63,439 nucleotides of DNA from Candidatus Mediterraneibacter stercoripullorum. GTDB lineage: Bacteria > Bacillota > Clostridia > Lachnospirales > Lachnospiraceae. The stretch is taken from contig DXCZ01000042.1 in assembly GCA_019115765.1 (NCBI GenBank), forward strand, positions 1-63,439, read 5' to 3'. The notes under the pieces were generated by a model. That model saw only the letters and a list, made by a program, of their open reading frames with translations. It was not told where the DNA came from and searched no databases. Shown piece by piece: positions 27,790 through 36,635 of the stretch. Each line of letters starts with the position of its first letter. The first letter of the stretch is position 1. Position numbers and translations under genes: made by a program.

Positions 27790-27934
27790 GATTCTATCCC
27801 TTCCTTTTCCCGGTACAAGAGGATACGCAGAGCAGTTTCCTCGCTCTGCCGGCTCCGATTGTACACGTATGATCCGCTTTCTCCGGGCGCCTGAGTAAGG
27901 CAGTCATGCCTTGCTCCTGCTGTCCGATGGAAAT

Positions 27935-27988
27935 AGTATACTACACATATGCATAAAAATGCAATATTAATGCATAAAAATTCTTTTT
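27935..27988 (-). promoter_or_regulatory. argF promoter with ARG boxes
   Basis: Two adjacent ArgR/AhrC-type boxes: TATGCATAAAAATGCAATA (27948-27966) and TTAATGCATAAAAATTCTTT (27967-27986). They overlap a minus-strand promoter with -35 TTGCAT (27964-27959), 18-base spacer and -10 TATACT (27940-27935). Arginine-bound ArgR would block polymerase. Confidence 0.75.
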
Positions 27989-27995
27989 AAGCAAC

Positions 27996-28808
27996 TCACT
28001 GACGCCTCTGCCTGCCTGCTTCAAACATAAGCACTGCTGCCGCCACTGCCGCATTCAGGGACTCTGCCTTTCCCTCCATTGGGATCCGGATACGGCAGTC
28101 CGCACAGGAAGCCACCTCCTCCCGCAGGCCATTTCCCTCGTTTCCTATAAGAAAGGCAGTTCCGCCGCGGTAATCCTCCCGGTCATATGGATTCTTTCCT
28201 TCCAGATGAGCTGCATAGACCCGGATCCCCGCCTTCTTCAGATCTTCTACCGATTCCGGCAGATCCTCCACGCGGCAGAAAGGCACCCGGAACAGAGCCC
28301 CCATGGTCGAACGAACAACCTTCGGGTTATAAATATCCACACAGTCGCTGCTCATCAGGATTCCTGTCGCTCCCGCCGCCTCAGCAGTACGGAAAACAGT
28401 TCCCATATTCCCGGGGTCCTGAAGATTATCCAGTACGATCACAAACGGCGCCCGCCCCTGTCCTGACAGATCTCTGAGGATATCATCCCGGCTGTATGTC
28501 CTCCGCTCCACAACGGCAAGGATCCCCTGAGGCGTTTTCGTATCAGATACATATTCGAAAACAGAGTCCGATAGGATCTCCGTCCTGCACTGCCTGACGA
28601 ATGCTTCTGTCAGATTTCCACTTTTCTTCGTAAAACTTTCGGAAAAATATACTTTCTGTATCTGCTTCTGCCACTCTCTGTCGTCAAGGAGCTCCCCGGT
28701 CATGCGGGGGCCCTCAACGAGAAACACATTCTGCCGGTCTCTCTCTCTGCTCTTTTTCATCAGCTTCACAAGCTCTCTCACCTGTGCGTTGCCTGTACTT
28801 GTGATCAT
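27996..28808 (-). CDS. SpoU/TrmH-family RNA 2'-O-methyltransferase
   Basis: 270 residues. N-terminal substrate-binding domain (MITSTGNAQVRELVKLMKKS; VFLVEGPRM), then a SPOUT knot with motif 1 LDNLQDPGNMGTVFRTAEAA, motif 2 FLIGNEGNGLREEV and motif 3 IPMEGKAESLNAAVAAAV. Likely methylates rRNA or tRNA ribose; the exact site is not predictable. The gene follows ktrA closely and its ribosome site overlaps the ktrA stop. Confidence 0.9.
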   Translation of the reverse strand: MITSTGNAQVRELVKLMKKSRERDRQNVFLVEGPRMTGELLDDREWQKQIQKVYFSESFTKKSGNLTEAFVRQCRTEILSDSVFEYVSDTKTPQGILAVVERRTYSRDDILRDLSGQGRAPFVIVLDNLQDPGNMGTVFRTAEAAGATGILMSSDCVDIYNPKVVRSTMGALFRVPFCRVEDLPESVEDLKKAGIRVYAAHLEGKNPYDREDYRGGTAFLIGNEGNGLREEVASCADCRIRIPMEGKAESLNAAVAAAVLMFEAGRQRRQ

Positions 28809-28811
28809 CTG

Positions 28812-29468
28812 CTATTTCCCCTTTGTATCGAATTTCTCCAGAATATCATTTGCTCCGATCATAATCAGGATGGCCCCCTCCTGCAGCGGTTTCTGCGGAT
28901 CAAAGGCAACGTCCACTTCTCCGTCAATGATCACTCCCACCACATTGATGCCGAATCTCTCACGGATTCCAAGCTCGGACAGACATTTTCCGACCCACTT
29001 GTACGGCACCACGATTTCTACCATGCTGTAGTCATTGGACAGCTCGATCCAGTCTGTAAATTCATGCGCCACGAGGTTCTTCGCAACCCTGCTTCCCATC
29101 TCCCGCTCCGGATAGACTACTATGTCTGCTCCCACCTTCTTCAGGATAGTTCCCTGAAGATCGTCCTTTGCCTTGGCGATTACCTTGGGGATGCCCATTT
29201 CCTTACAGAGCATTGTGGCGAGGATACTGGCCTCCAGATTCTCTGACACAGCCACGACCACACCATCCAGATTCCTTCCGCCCAGACTCTGAAGCGCCTC
29301 CGGATCAGACACGTCTGCCTTGATCGCATAGGCAACCTCCTCTGAGATCTCCTGGATCTTCTCATAAGAATCATCGACTACCAGTACATCGCAGCCCATG
29401 TTCTCCAGAGTCAGGGCAACACTCCATCCAAAACTTCCCAGTCCAAGTACTGCATATTGTTTCTTCAT
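28812..29468 (-). CDS. ktrA: Potassium uptake regulatory subunit KtrA/TrkA-like (RCK)
   Basis: 218 residues from ATG 29468; an ATG at 29483 is possible. RCK_N Rossmann fold with YAVLGLGSFGWSVALTL and the acidic VVDD end of strand 2, then RCK_C (MVEIVVPYKWVGKCLSELGI). Nucleotide binding gates the KtrB channel, whose gene lies upstream in the same operon. Confidence 0.92.
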   Translation of the reverse strand: MKKQYAVLGLGSFGWSVALTLENMGCDVLVVDDSYEKIQEISEEVAYAIKADVSDPEALQSLGGRNLDGVVVAVSENLEASILATMLCKEMGIPKVIAKAKDDLQGTILKKVGADIVVYPEREMGSRVAKNLVAHEFTDWIELSNDYSMVEIVVPYKWVGKCLSELGIRERFGINVVGVIIDGEVDVAFDPQKPLQEGAILIMIGANDILEKFDTKGK

Positions 29469-29545
29469 AATAAATATCTCCATTCCGCCGCCGTTCCGAC
29501 AGCATTTTATTATTTCCGCGAGCAACAAGACAAGCGGATTTCTGT

Positions 29546-30931
29546 TTATCCGAGCATGAGCCGCTTCTCCGGGAGCTCCCGGAACTGCACACTCTTATCT
29601 GCCTTACCGGCAAATACCAGCGCCATGGTCAGCGGACCGATCCTTCCTATATACATCAGCAGCATGAGCACCACATGACTGGCCCTGGACAGCTGCGGCG
29701 TAAGATCCGCAGAAAGCCCGACCGTTCCTATCGCTGAGGACGCTTCATACATCAGATTCAGGAAATCTCTTCCCGGCTCGAAGATCCCCAGCGCCATTAC
29801 TCCTGTCAGCCAGGATATAAATGTAATAAGAGTAATCGTGATGCCAGATCTGACGATGTCATCTGCCACTCTCCTGCCGAAACACTCTGTATCTCTCCGC
29901 CCGCGGAGTACAGAAACTGCTGTCAGGAGCAGCATGGCCGCAGTCGTGGTCTTGATGCCGCCCGCCGTACCAGCCGGAGATCCGCCGATAAACATAAGGA
30001 TACACCCAAGGAACCGGGAGCCCGCTGTCAGTCCTGACTGAGACACAGAAGCATATCCCGCCGTACGTGTTGTCACCGACTGAAATGCAGACGCCATCAA
30101 TTTCTCAGGCACGCTCAGATCTCCCATGGTAGAAGGATTGTTGTATTCCAGGAGAAAGAATCCGATCGTACCAGCCAGGATCAGGAAGGCTGTCATGGAC
30201 AGCACGATCTTCGCCTGAAGCCCCAGTCTGGTAAATATTCTCTTTATCATTCCCCTTGAAGCTGCTTCCTTCCGTACATTCTCCAGCACATTATACCATA
30301 CAGGGAAGCCAAGTCCTCCCATAACGATCAGAAACATGGTCGTAAAGTTAATGAGCGGGGAATCTACATATTCAATAAAACTCGTGCTTCCAAGTATATC
30401 GATACCTGCATTGCAGAACGCGGATACAGAATGAAAGATTCCGTACCATATACCGCGTATCACTCCAAATTCCGGTACAAATTTTACAGCATAGAGCAGT
30501 GCCCCGATTCCTTCTACAAAGAGGGTTCCCTTCAAAATCCTTATAATAAACCGCACCAGCCCCGATAATGTATCCAGCCCGTATGCCTGCTGGATCACGA
30601 TCCTTCCCTGCATCGTGATCTTCTTTCCCATTATAAGGAAGAAGGCCGACATACAGGCTACTACTCCCAGACCTCCGATCTGTATGAGCACAAGCATCAC
30701 GATCTGTCCCGCCAGTGTAAACTGCTCCGCCGGTACGACCGTAACCAGCCCGGTCACACATACGGACGTCACCGAGGAAAACAGCGCGTCGATAAACTCG
30801 ATAGGCTTCTGATTGCAAAAGGGCAGCCACAGCAGCACGCCCCCCAGAAATATTACCCCGAAGAATCCAAGGGCAATCATCTGCATGGTGGTAAGCCTTA
30901 TTTTTCTTGATGTCCTTATTCTTGATTTCAT
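29546..30931 (-). CDS. ktrB: Potassium uptake membrane subunit KtrB/TrkH-like
   Basis: 461 residues from ATG 30931 (GGAG 9 bases upstream). Four repeated membrane-pore-membrane units; filter-like segments include SVTSVCVTGL, HSVSAFCNAGIDI, QSVTTRTAGY and SAIGTVGLS. Moves K+ (and perhaps Na+) across the membrane together with KtrA. Confidence 0.93.
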   Translation of the reverse strand: MKSRIRTSRKIRLTTMQMIALGFFGVIFLGGVLLWLPFCNQKPIEFIDALFSSVTSVCVTGLVTVVPAEQFTLAGQIVMLVLIQIGGLGVVACMSAFFLIMGKKITMQGRIVIQQAYGLDTLSGLVRFIIRILKGTLFVEGIGALLYAVKFVPEFGVIRGIWYGIFHSVSAFCNAGIDILGSTSFIEYVDSPLINFTTMFLIVMGGLGFPVWYNVLENVRKEAASRGMIKRIFTRLGLQAKIVLSMTAFLILAGTIGFFLLEYNNPSTMGDLSVPEKLMASAFQSVTTRTAGYASVSQSGLTAGSRFLGCILMFIGGSPAGTAGGIKTTTAAMLLLTAVSVLRGRRDTECFGRRVADDIVRSGITITLITFISWLTGVMALGIFEPGRDFLNLMYEASSAIGTVGLSADLTPQLSRASHVVLMLLMYIGRIGPLTMALVFAGKADKSVQFRELPEKRLMLG

Positions 30932-31057
30932 GTCAAATATCTCCTGCATCTTCCGAAACGTTTTTCTGTCTTATCTTAGCATAGTGCCCAGGATTATTCA
31001 ATTTTCCTACATATTCTTATCTTCTTTTTTATATTTGCCGGTTTCTGTTCAGACGTG

Positions 31058-31230
31058 TCTCAGTATCCAGCCATAAACGAACTGTGTTGCCGCGAAGGCC
31101 CGTAGGGGAGCGCCGGCATTTGGGCCGCGTCCTCTGCGGCCCTATGTGTCCGCTGCGCTCCACTCCGAGCGAAAGCGCGGCCGCCGGGGCAGCACAGCTC
31201 GTTTATGGCGGACAGCTGAGAACAAATGAG
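31058..31230. repeat. Dispersed palindromic element, copy B
   Basis: Same G+C-rich core and flanks as copy A (AGTATCCAG left, GAACAAATGAG right). The arms differ: CCATAAACGAAC... at 31071-31091 faces ...GTTTATGG at 31188-31208, matching 19 of 21. The arm sequence is thus unrelated to copies A and C in its outer half while pairing is kept. Lies in the ktrB / lipoprotein gap. Confidence 0.8.
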
Positions 31231-31355
31231 CAGTAACATTGCTGAAAAATAAAAAAACATTGCTTTTCTAATGTTGTTTTAATAAACAACGGGTATATTA
31301 CAATTACAGAAAGCAAACAAAATAAAAATAAATTCAATACAAGGAGGAAATCAAT

Positions 31356-32051
31356 ATGAAGAAAAGAATCGTTACTTTATTACTTGCAGGAGCAATGACA
31401 ACCGCACTTCTGACCGGATGCGGAGGACAGGGAAATACAGCAGGCACAGCGCAGAACAACGCAGCTGATAACGCTCAGGCAGAAGGCAATGCAGCCGGCG
31501 CTTCCGAAGGACAGGCGAATGCAGCCGACAGCCAGGCAGGCGAAAATGCTCAGAACGGCAATGAAAACACACAGAATAATGCCGGCGCCGCACAGAAAGG
31601 CACAGCGTCCGCCATCACAGAGGAACAGGCGAAAGCTATCGCACTGGAGAAGGCAGGGATCACAGAAGCCGACACGATCGCCATCGCGGTCAAACAGGAA
31701 CGGGATGACGGAGTATCCATATATAATGTAGATATCTACACAGCAGACAGAGACTACGAATATGACGTGGCTGTCGCAGACGGAACCATCTACAGCCAGG
31801 AAAGCGAACCGGTAGAACGGATTACTTCCACAAATGTAAATACCGGAGTCTCCCTGGACGAGGCAAAGAAGGCTCTGCTCGCAAAGGTGCCCGGGGCAGC
31901 GGATAAAAATCTCCGCATCAGCCTGGACAGAGATGACGGCAGATATAACTACGAGGGCGAGATCATTTACGGCGACAAATCTTATGAATATGAAATGAAC
32001 GCCGAGACAGGAGACATCTACGAGTGGTCCGAGGAACTGCTGAACAGATAG
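31356..32051 (+). CDS. PepSY-domain lipoprotein
   Basis: 231 residues. Lipoprotein signal with lipobox LLTGC (Cys21), then a low-complexity linker of about 60 residues rich in A, N, Q and G, and two PepSY domains (ITEEQAKAIALEKAGI...; VSLDEAKKALLAKVPG...). Exported and membrane-tethered. PepSY domains are thought to inhibit proteases or sense the envelope. Monocistronic; GGAGG precedes the ATG. Confidence 0.88.
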   Translation: MKKRIVTLLLAGAMTTALLTGCGGQGNTAGTAQNNAADNAQAEGNAAGASEGQANAADSQAGENAQNGNENTQNNAGAAQKGTASAITEEQAKAIALEKAGITEADTIAIAVKQERDDGVSIYNVDIYTADRDYEYDVAVADGTIYSQESEPVERITSTNVNTGVSLDEAKKALLAKVPGAADKNLRISLDRDDGRYNYEGEIIYGDKSYEYEMNAETGDIYEWSEELLNR

Positions 32052-32075
32052 GAAGACAGTCTGGTTCAAACTTTT

Positions 32076-32102
32076 GGGGAAAGCGCTGACAGCGCTTTCC
32101 CC
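32076..32102 (+). terminator. Hairpin after the PepSY lipoprotein
   Basis: Perfect 12-bp stem with a 3-nt loop (GGGGAAAGCGCT / AGCGCTTTCCCC) 25 bases after the stop. No clear T-run follows, so termination may be partial. Confidence 0.5.
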
Positions 32103-32103
32103 A

Positions 32104-32498
32104 TCACTTCTCCCCGGAGACATAATATTCTGGATCATTTCTTTCAGTTTCGGGTGATCAAGCAACTTTTTGGTCATATCATCAAACAATGTATTTTTCT
32201 CTTTTAAAAGCAGTTTGACCGCCGCAAGAAAACCCTCTTTCGTCCATGCCGTTTCCTTCTCAGGGAAGCCTGGGCTTCCGGCAATCCGCTCATCTATAAG
32301 CTGGCAGATCTTTGATACAAGGAATGGGTAGCCTGAAGTATAATCGTAGATCAGCTGGCTCATTGCGGACAGATCCATTCCCGTATGGTAATCTGACTCA
32401 TATTCATTCAACATTGTCAGGATATCCGCTGTCGAAAAACTCATGTCGATCAGGAAATCCGCCGCCACATTCCAGGGACTGTTGTACTTTTTTTGCAA
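32104..32498 (-). pseudogene. Fragment of an AAA-like ATP-binding protein
   Basis: In-frame remnant matching the middle of the AAA-like (AAA-ATPase plus PD-(D/E)XK) proteins of gut Clostridia: KYNSPWNVAADFLIDMSFS, LNEYESDYHTGMDLSAMSQL, YDYTSGYPFLVSKICQL, WTKEGFLAAVKLLLKEKNTL. The N-terminal P-loop part and the C-terminal nuclease are absent, and it abuts the anti-sigma gene. It might come from the same family as the fragment at 9443. Confidence 0.65.
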
Positions 32499-32502
32499 AT
32501 CT

Positions 32503-33795
32503 CTATTTCAGCTTCTCCACCGCTATGGAATACACCCCCTCCATATCATTGATCTTCAGCAGCGTCTCCTTATTTGCCATACATCCGAATCCATAGACGG
32601 TCAGGCCGTTCTCTCTGACGTAGTCCGCAGCTTCGGAAAGGTTCACCGGCGTTTCTGCGTCCGGCATCATTTCCAGAAATTCTTCCTGTTCCGCCATATA
32701 GTCCAGCATCACGGCAAAATGCTCCGCAGCCCTATCCGCGTCCCTGATCTGTTCCTCCATCTCATCCCGCCGGCTTCCGCTCTCATCTCCGGAGGCCCGC
32801 AGTACCAGATCCGGATACTTCTCCCGATTCCAGTCCACATCAGCACCGGAACTTGAATTTATATAGAATCCCAGATTGGAAAGAATCAGTCTCTCAGTAT
32901 CATCATTCTCCCAGGCAACTGGTTCACGCCAGGTAATCGGCGCACACCAGATATCCGATGCTGCCAGCTCATCATTATTTATGATCTCATCCATGAATGC
33001 CATGTACTCATCATAAGGCATCAGTCTGTCCAAAGTCACATATGCGTAGTACAGCCCGTTTTCATCCAGGCTGTTCAAAGTCTCTGTGGCCTGCTCCCGG
33101 TCTCCCGCCGCAGAAAAGAAATATCCATCATCCCCCTGTCCGTTTTCTGCCAGCTCCGTCAGAGTCTCCCCCTCCTCCGGCGCCATCTGGAACCAGCCGA
33201 ATATATTTCCGGTAGGACGTCTCAGCTGATTGACGTCATAAAGTTGCAGATTGTTCTTCTCTATTCTGCCGGCTACATTGGTAAATGTTTCTGTGAAGCT
33301 GACGTTCTGATAGATCGTGATATCGTAATCCCCGTACCCCCGGTCATCCACCTGTACATTATACCGATACTCTCCCGGCACCATCAGTTCCGTATAGACC
33401 GCCATATCAAGGCTCATCTGGTTCGTCGTGCCGCCATACTCGTTCTCGCCCACAATCTTTCCCGGATCGTAGTAGAACATAGATACCGCCTCAGGAAGGA
33501 CAAACAGAAGCAGCAGCACGATAACCAGGGTCACCGCGCAGACTACAGCGCCCATCTTGATAAAAGCGCGGCGGATGGCACGGTTGACCCGGCGGGTGAA
33601 TTCATCCGCCTTCTGGTCTGCATGTTCCGCCTTTTCTTCCTGAGCAAATCCAAGTTCCAGCGTCTCCTGCTCTTCTCTTTCAAACAGATACTCGCTGATT
33701 GCTTCCTGCCGCTCGATATCCTGCTCCACTCTCTGCCGCTCCTGTTCCGACAGTTCCTTTTTCTTATAAAGCTCGATCAGTTCATGATATCTCAT
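32503..33795 (-). CDS. Transmembrane anti-sigma factor
   Basis: 430 residues. A cytoplasmic N-terminus (about 75 residues, charged, helical) that would bind the sigma factor, one membrane helix around residues 80-105 (MGAVVCAVTLVIVLLLLFVL), and a large external part with a sigma-regulator C-terminal-type domain (WFQMAPEEGETLTELAENG; YAYVTLDRLMPYDEYM). The sigma gene overlaps it by 14 bases upstream, the classic ECF sigma/anti-sigma pairing. It likely senses an envelope signal. Confidence 0.8.
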   Translation of the reverse strand: MRYHELIELYKKKELSEQERQRVEQDIERQEAISEYLFEREEQETLELGFAQEEKAEHADQKADEFTRRVNRAIRRAFIKMGAVVCAVTLVIVLLLLFVLPEAVSMFYYDPGKIVGENEYGGTTNQMSLDMAVYTELMVPGEYRYNVQVDDRGYGDYDITIYQNVSFTETFTNVAGRIEKNNLQLYDVNQLRRPTGNIFGWFQMAPEEGETLTELAENGQGDDGYFFSAAGDREQATETLNSLDENGLYYAYVTLDRLMPYDEYMAFMDEIINNDELAASDIWCAPITWREPVAWENDDTERLILSNLGFYINSSSGADVDWNREKYPDLVLRASGDESGSRRDEMEEQIRDADRAAEHFAVMLDYMAEQEEFLEMMPDAETPVNLSEAADYVRENGLTVYGFGCMANKETLLKINDMEGVYSIAVEKLK

Positions 33796-34396
33796 ACCCC
33801 TTCACCTCCATAATCTTCCGCAGTTCCCTGCGGGCTCTGCTGCTGAGCACCCGGGCATTTTCATGGGATATGCCCATGACAGCCGCCGACTCCTTCAGTG
33901 TAAACCCTTCAAAATAAGTCAGTTCCAGTATCTCCCGTTTCCTCACATCCAGAGACATCATCGCCTCCTGAAGAATGTCAGACCGCTCCCGGTCCAACGC
34001 CTGCTGCTCGGGATCCATATCTCTTCCTTGAGAAGAGGGGATACCGGTTCCAGTTCCGTATCGCGCTCCAGATTCTGCGCCGTTCCTGCGTCTGCGCATC
34101 CCGTCCGGTGCACTCCTGTCCTGTGCCATATACGCTGCCTCTGACATATCCTCCACCGGTGTCTCCCGGCGGCGCTTCTTCATCTCATTAAACATCAGGT
34201 TCCGCCCCACCAGATACAGCCAGGCACGGACGTTGGTATGCCCGGATGGGAGAGACAGGACAGCCCGGCAGAACGTCTCCTGCAGAACATCCTCTGCCAG
34301 CATCCGATCCCGGCACAGGATAAAAAGATATCGAAAGATTTCCTGCCCATATCTGTAATAAATCTCTTCCAGAAGTTTCTTCTCCAGTCTCCCCAC
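33782..34396 (-). CDS. ECF-type RNA polymerase sigma factor
   Basis: 204 residues. Region 2 (IYYRYGQEIFRYLFILCRD, AEDVLQETFCRAV) and region 4 (REILELTYFEGFTLKESAAV, MGISHENARVLSSRARREL) are clear; the linker (residues about 85-135) is long and rich in R, G and S. A GTG at 34396 is the only in-frame start downstream of the last stop with a Shine-Dalgarno-like GGGGAG, which is unusually close. Co-transcribed with the anti-sigma gene. Confidence 0.88.
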   Translation of the reverse strand: MGRLEKKLLEEIYYRYGQEIFRYLFILCRDRMLAEDVLQETFCRAVLSLPSGHTNVRAWLYLVGRNLMFNEMKKRRRETPVEDMSEAAYMAQDRSAPDGMRRRRNGAESGARYGTGTGIPSSQGRDMDPEQQALDRERSDILQEAMMSLDVRKREILELTYFEGFTLKESAAVMGISHENARVLSSRARRELRKIMEVKGYEIS

Positions 34397-34692
34397 CTCC
34401 CCGTCTTTTGCCGCATATCAGCTTTTCTGTACGGTTTCTTTTCTTCCTTTATTAGTATAATTTCTTCTTCCTTCACCAGTATAACAATGAAATGAGTGAA
34501 ACTGTTACAGAATATCCGCCTTTTTGCTTATTCTGCAGAAAATCACTCTCTCCCCGCACCTGGAGGAACGGATTTTCTGCTCTGCATGCAGTAAGGAGCA
34601 GGCCGCATTAGCAGCCTGCTCCCGAAGTTCAGAATCGTTTTATTTTCATTGCCGGTTTCTTCTCCAATCGGAGGTTTTTCCAGTTAGCGGCA

Positions 34693-34798
34693 TTACAAAC
34701 AGCGGATCACCTTACACGGATTGCCCGCCGCAAGACACATGGGCGGGATATCTCTGGTAACCACACTTCCCGCACGGACCGATGGACTGAATACTGCC
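34693..34798 (-). pseudogene. C-terminal remnant of a hexapeptide acetyltransferase
   Basis: About 34 codons (VRAGSVVTRDIPPM, CLAAGNPCKVIRCL) match the C-terminal end of maltose/galactoside O-acetyltransferases (Maa/LacA). No upstream part exists: the frame is cut at the 3' end of the response regulator gene. A small scar of a deletion or insertion. Confidence 0.65.
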
Positions 34799-34804
34799 GT
34801 TGAT

Positions 34805-35497
34805 CTACATTTTAAAGCGGTATCCCACGCCCCAGATTGTCTCAATATACTGAGGATGGGACGTGTCATACTCGATCTTCTCACGGATCTTCTTGATATG
34901 GACCGTCACCGTAGCGATATCACCTACAGACTCCATATCCCAGATCTCGCGGAACAGCTGCTCCTTTGTGTAGACATGATTCGGATGGCCGGCAAGGAAG
35001 GTCAGCAGATCAAATTCCTTTGTAGTAAATGACTTTTCCTCTCCGTTGACCCACACACGACGCGCGGTCTTATCAATCTTAAGCCCCCGGATCTCTATGA
35101 TCTCATTTGCCTCAACATTGCTGCCGATCAGGCGCTCATACCGGGCCAGGTGAGCCTTCACTCTGGCTACCAGCTCGCTGGGGCTGAAAGGCTTGGTCAT
35201 ATAATCATCTGCTCCCAGGCCAAGCCCCCGGATCTTGTCAATATCATCCTTCTTTGCAGAAACCATAATGATCGGCGTATTCTTCTGACCGCGGATCTGC
35301 CGGCAGATCTCGAAGCCGTCCACACCAGGGAGCATCAGGTCCAGGATGATCAGATCAAAGTCTTCATTCAGTCCTTTATTCAATCCGGTCTGTCCGTCAT
35401 TGGCCACTTCAACCTCAAAATCACTCAGCTCCAGATAATCTTTCTCAAGATCCGCAATACTTTCTTCATCTTCCACGATCAAAATCCGCTTACTCAT
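34805..35497 (-). CDS. OmpR/PhoB-family response regulator
   Basis: 230 residues from ATG 35497 (AGGAGG 9 bases upstream). Receiver domain with acidic pair in LIVEDEESIA, phosphoacceptor Asp in LIILDLMLPGVDGFE, Lys in MTKPFSPSEL; winged-helix effector (FTTKEFDLLTFLAGHPNHVY, VTVHIKKIREKIE, WGVGYRFKM). Overlaps the 3' end of the kinase gene by eight bases. Targets not visible. Confidence 0.93.
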   Translation of the reverse strand: MSKRILIVEDEESIADLEKDYLELSDFEVEVANDGQTGLNKGLNEDFDLIILDLMLPGVDGFEICRQIRGQKNTPIIMVSAKKDDIDKIRGLGLGADDYMTKPFSPSELVARVKAHLARYERLIGSNVEANEIIEIRGLKIDKTARRVWVNGEEKSFTTKEFDLLTFLAGHPNHVYTKEQLFREIWDMESVGDIATVTVHIKKIREKIEYDTSHPQYIETIWGVGYRFKM

Positions 35498-36545
35498 CAA
35501 TCGGTACCTCCTGATATTTTCTAATTACGAAATACATCGTTGTACCAGCGCCCTCTTCACTGGTTGCCCAGATATTGCCTCCATGCTCCTCCACGATCTT
35601 CTTTACGATCGAAAGCCCGATGCCGCTTCCGCCCTTGGAGGAGTTCCTGGATGCATCTGTCCGGTAGAATCTGTCGAATATATATGGCAGATCCCTGGAG
35701 CCGATGCCTTTTCCATTGTCTCCCAGCTCTATCTGAACGAAATCCCCCACATCCTTCAGATCCATCGTGATCTTCCCCTGCGGTTTGTCCATGTATTTCA
35801 GAGAATTGGACACGATGTTATTGATAACTCTCCTGAGCTGCTCCGGATCCACGATAACCTTGCAGTCGTCATCCATCAGATTCCGGTAGGTAAACTCCAC
35901 ACCCTTTGCCTCCAGCTCCATATAGAGGTCATCCGCACAGTCCTCAAAATATTCTTTTGCAGATATGATGGCAAAATTATACGGGATCCTGTTGGTATCT
36001 ATCTTCGAATACAGCGTCAGCTCATTGATCAGGAGATCCATCTCATTAGCTTTATTATAAATAGTCTTGATGTATCTGTCCATCTTTTCCGGCGTATCAG
36101 CGACCCCGTCCATGATTCCTTCCACGTATCCTTTGATCGTGGTGATCGGAGTCTTCAGGTCATGAGAAATATTGCTGATCAGCTCCTTATTCTCCCGGTC
36201 GAAAGCAACTTTCTCCTCAGCATTCGCCTTCAGACGGATCCTCATAGCTTCAAAATCCTGGCAGAGCTGACCGATCTCGTCCTCCCCGTCAATATTGATC
36301 TCAAAGTCAAGGTTGCCTTCCTTAATGTTCCGCGCGGCCTTCTGCAGCTTCGCAAGCGGCACCGAGATCGTCTTGTAGATCCAGTAGATCAGAAGACCTG
36401 TCGTTATAAATACTACTATCAGATAAACCTGCTGGAACTCCGTAGCCTTCTGCGGTCCGAAAGTATGAACGGCAATAGTCGTAGAAATTGTCGTAAGGAT
36501 CATGATCGCAATATATACAATAACCAGTTTTGTTCTTAACTTCAT
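35490..36545 (-). CDS. Sensor histidine kinase
   Basis: 351 residues. Two membrane helices with a very short external loop (residues about 8-58), HAMP domain (VPLAKLQKAARNIKEGNLDF), H-box SNISHDLKTPITTIKGYVEG, N-box INNIVSNSLKYMDK, G-boxes GDNGKGIGSRDLPYIFDRFY and GGSGIGLSIVKKIVEEHGG. It phosphorylates the regulator encoded just downstream. The tiny sensor loop suggests intramembrane sensing. Confidence 0.93.
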   Translation of the reverse strand: MKLRTKLVIVYIAIMILTTISTTIAVHTFGPQKATEFQQVYLIVVFITTGLLIYWIYKTISVPLAKLQKAARNIKEGNLDFEINIDGEDEIGQLCQDFEAMRIRLKANAEEKVAFDRENKELISNISHDLKTPITTIKGYVEGIMDGVADTPEKMDRYIKTIYNKANEMDLLINELTLYSKIDTNRIPYNFAIISAKEYFEDCADDLYMELEAKGVEFTYRNLMDDDCKVIVDPEQLRRVINNIVSNSLKYMDKPQGKITMDLKDVGDFVQIELGDNGKGIGSRDLPYIFDRFYRTDASRNSSKGGSGIGLSIVKKIVEEHGGNIWATSEEGAGTTMYFVIRKYQEVPIDE

Positions 36546-36593
36546 ATCTTACCCTCTTTCGCCGGAATTATCAGAATGTTCAGAAAATGCTCC

Positions 36594-36634
36594 AAAAAAG
36601 TACCTGTCACTTTTTTCCGCCGTTTTCAGAATAT
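36594..36634 (-). terminator. Terminator-like motif after metK
   Basis: Minus strand: GAAAACGG, then AAAAAAGTGACAGGTACTTTTT, i.e. a short stem AAAAGT / ACTTTT with a 7-nt loop and T-run, directly after the metK stop. Nearly the same block follows birA (18486-18530). Confidence 0.5.
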
Positions 36635-36635
36635 T

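Noticed and set aside
34595-34622. GGAGCAGGC / GCCTGCTCC hairpin as a terminator
   Set aside because: No T-run on either strand, so termination is not supported.
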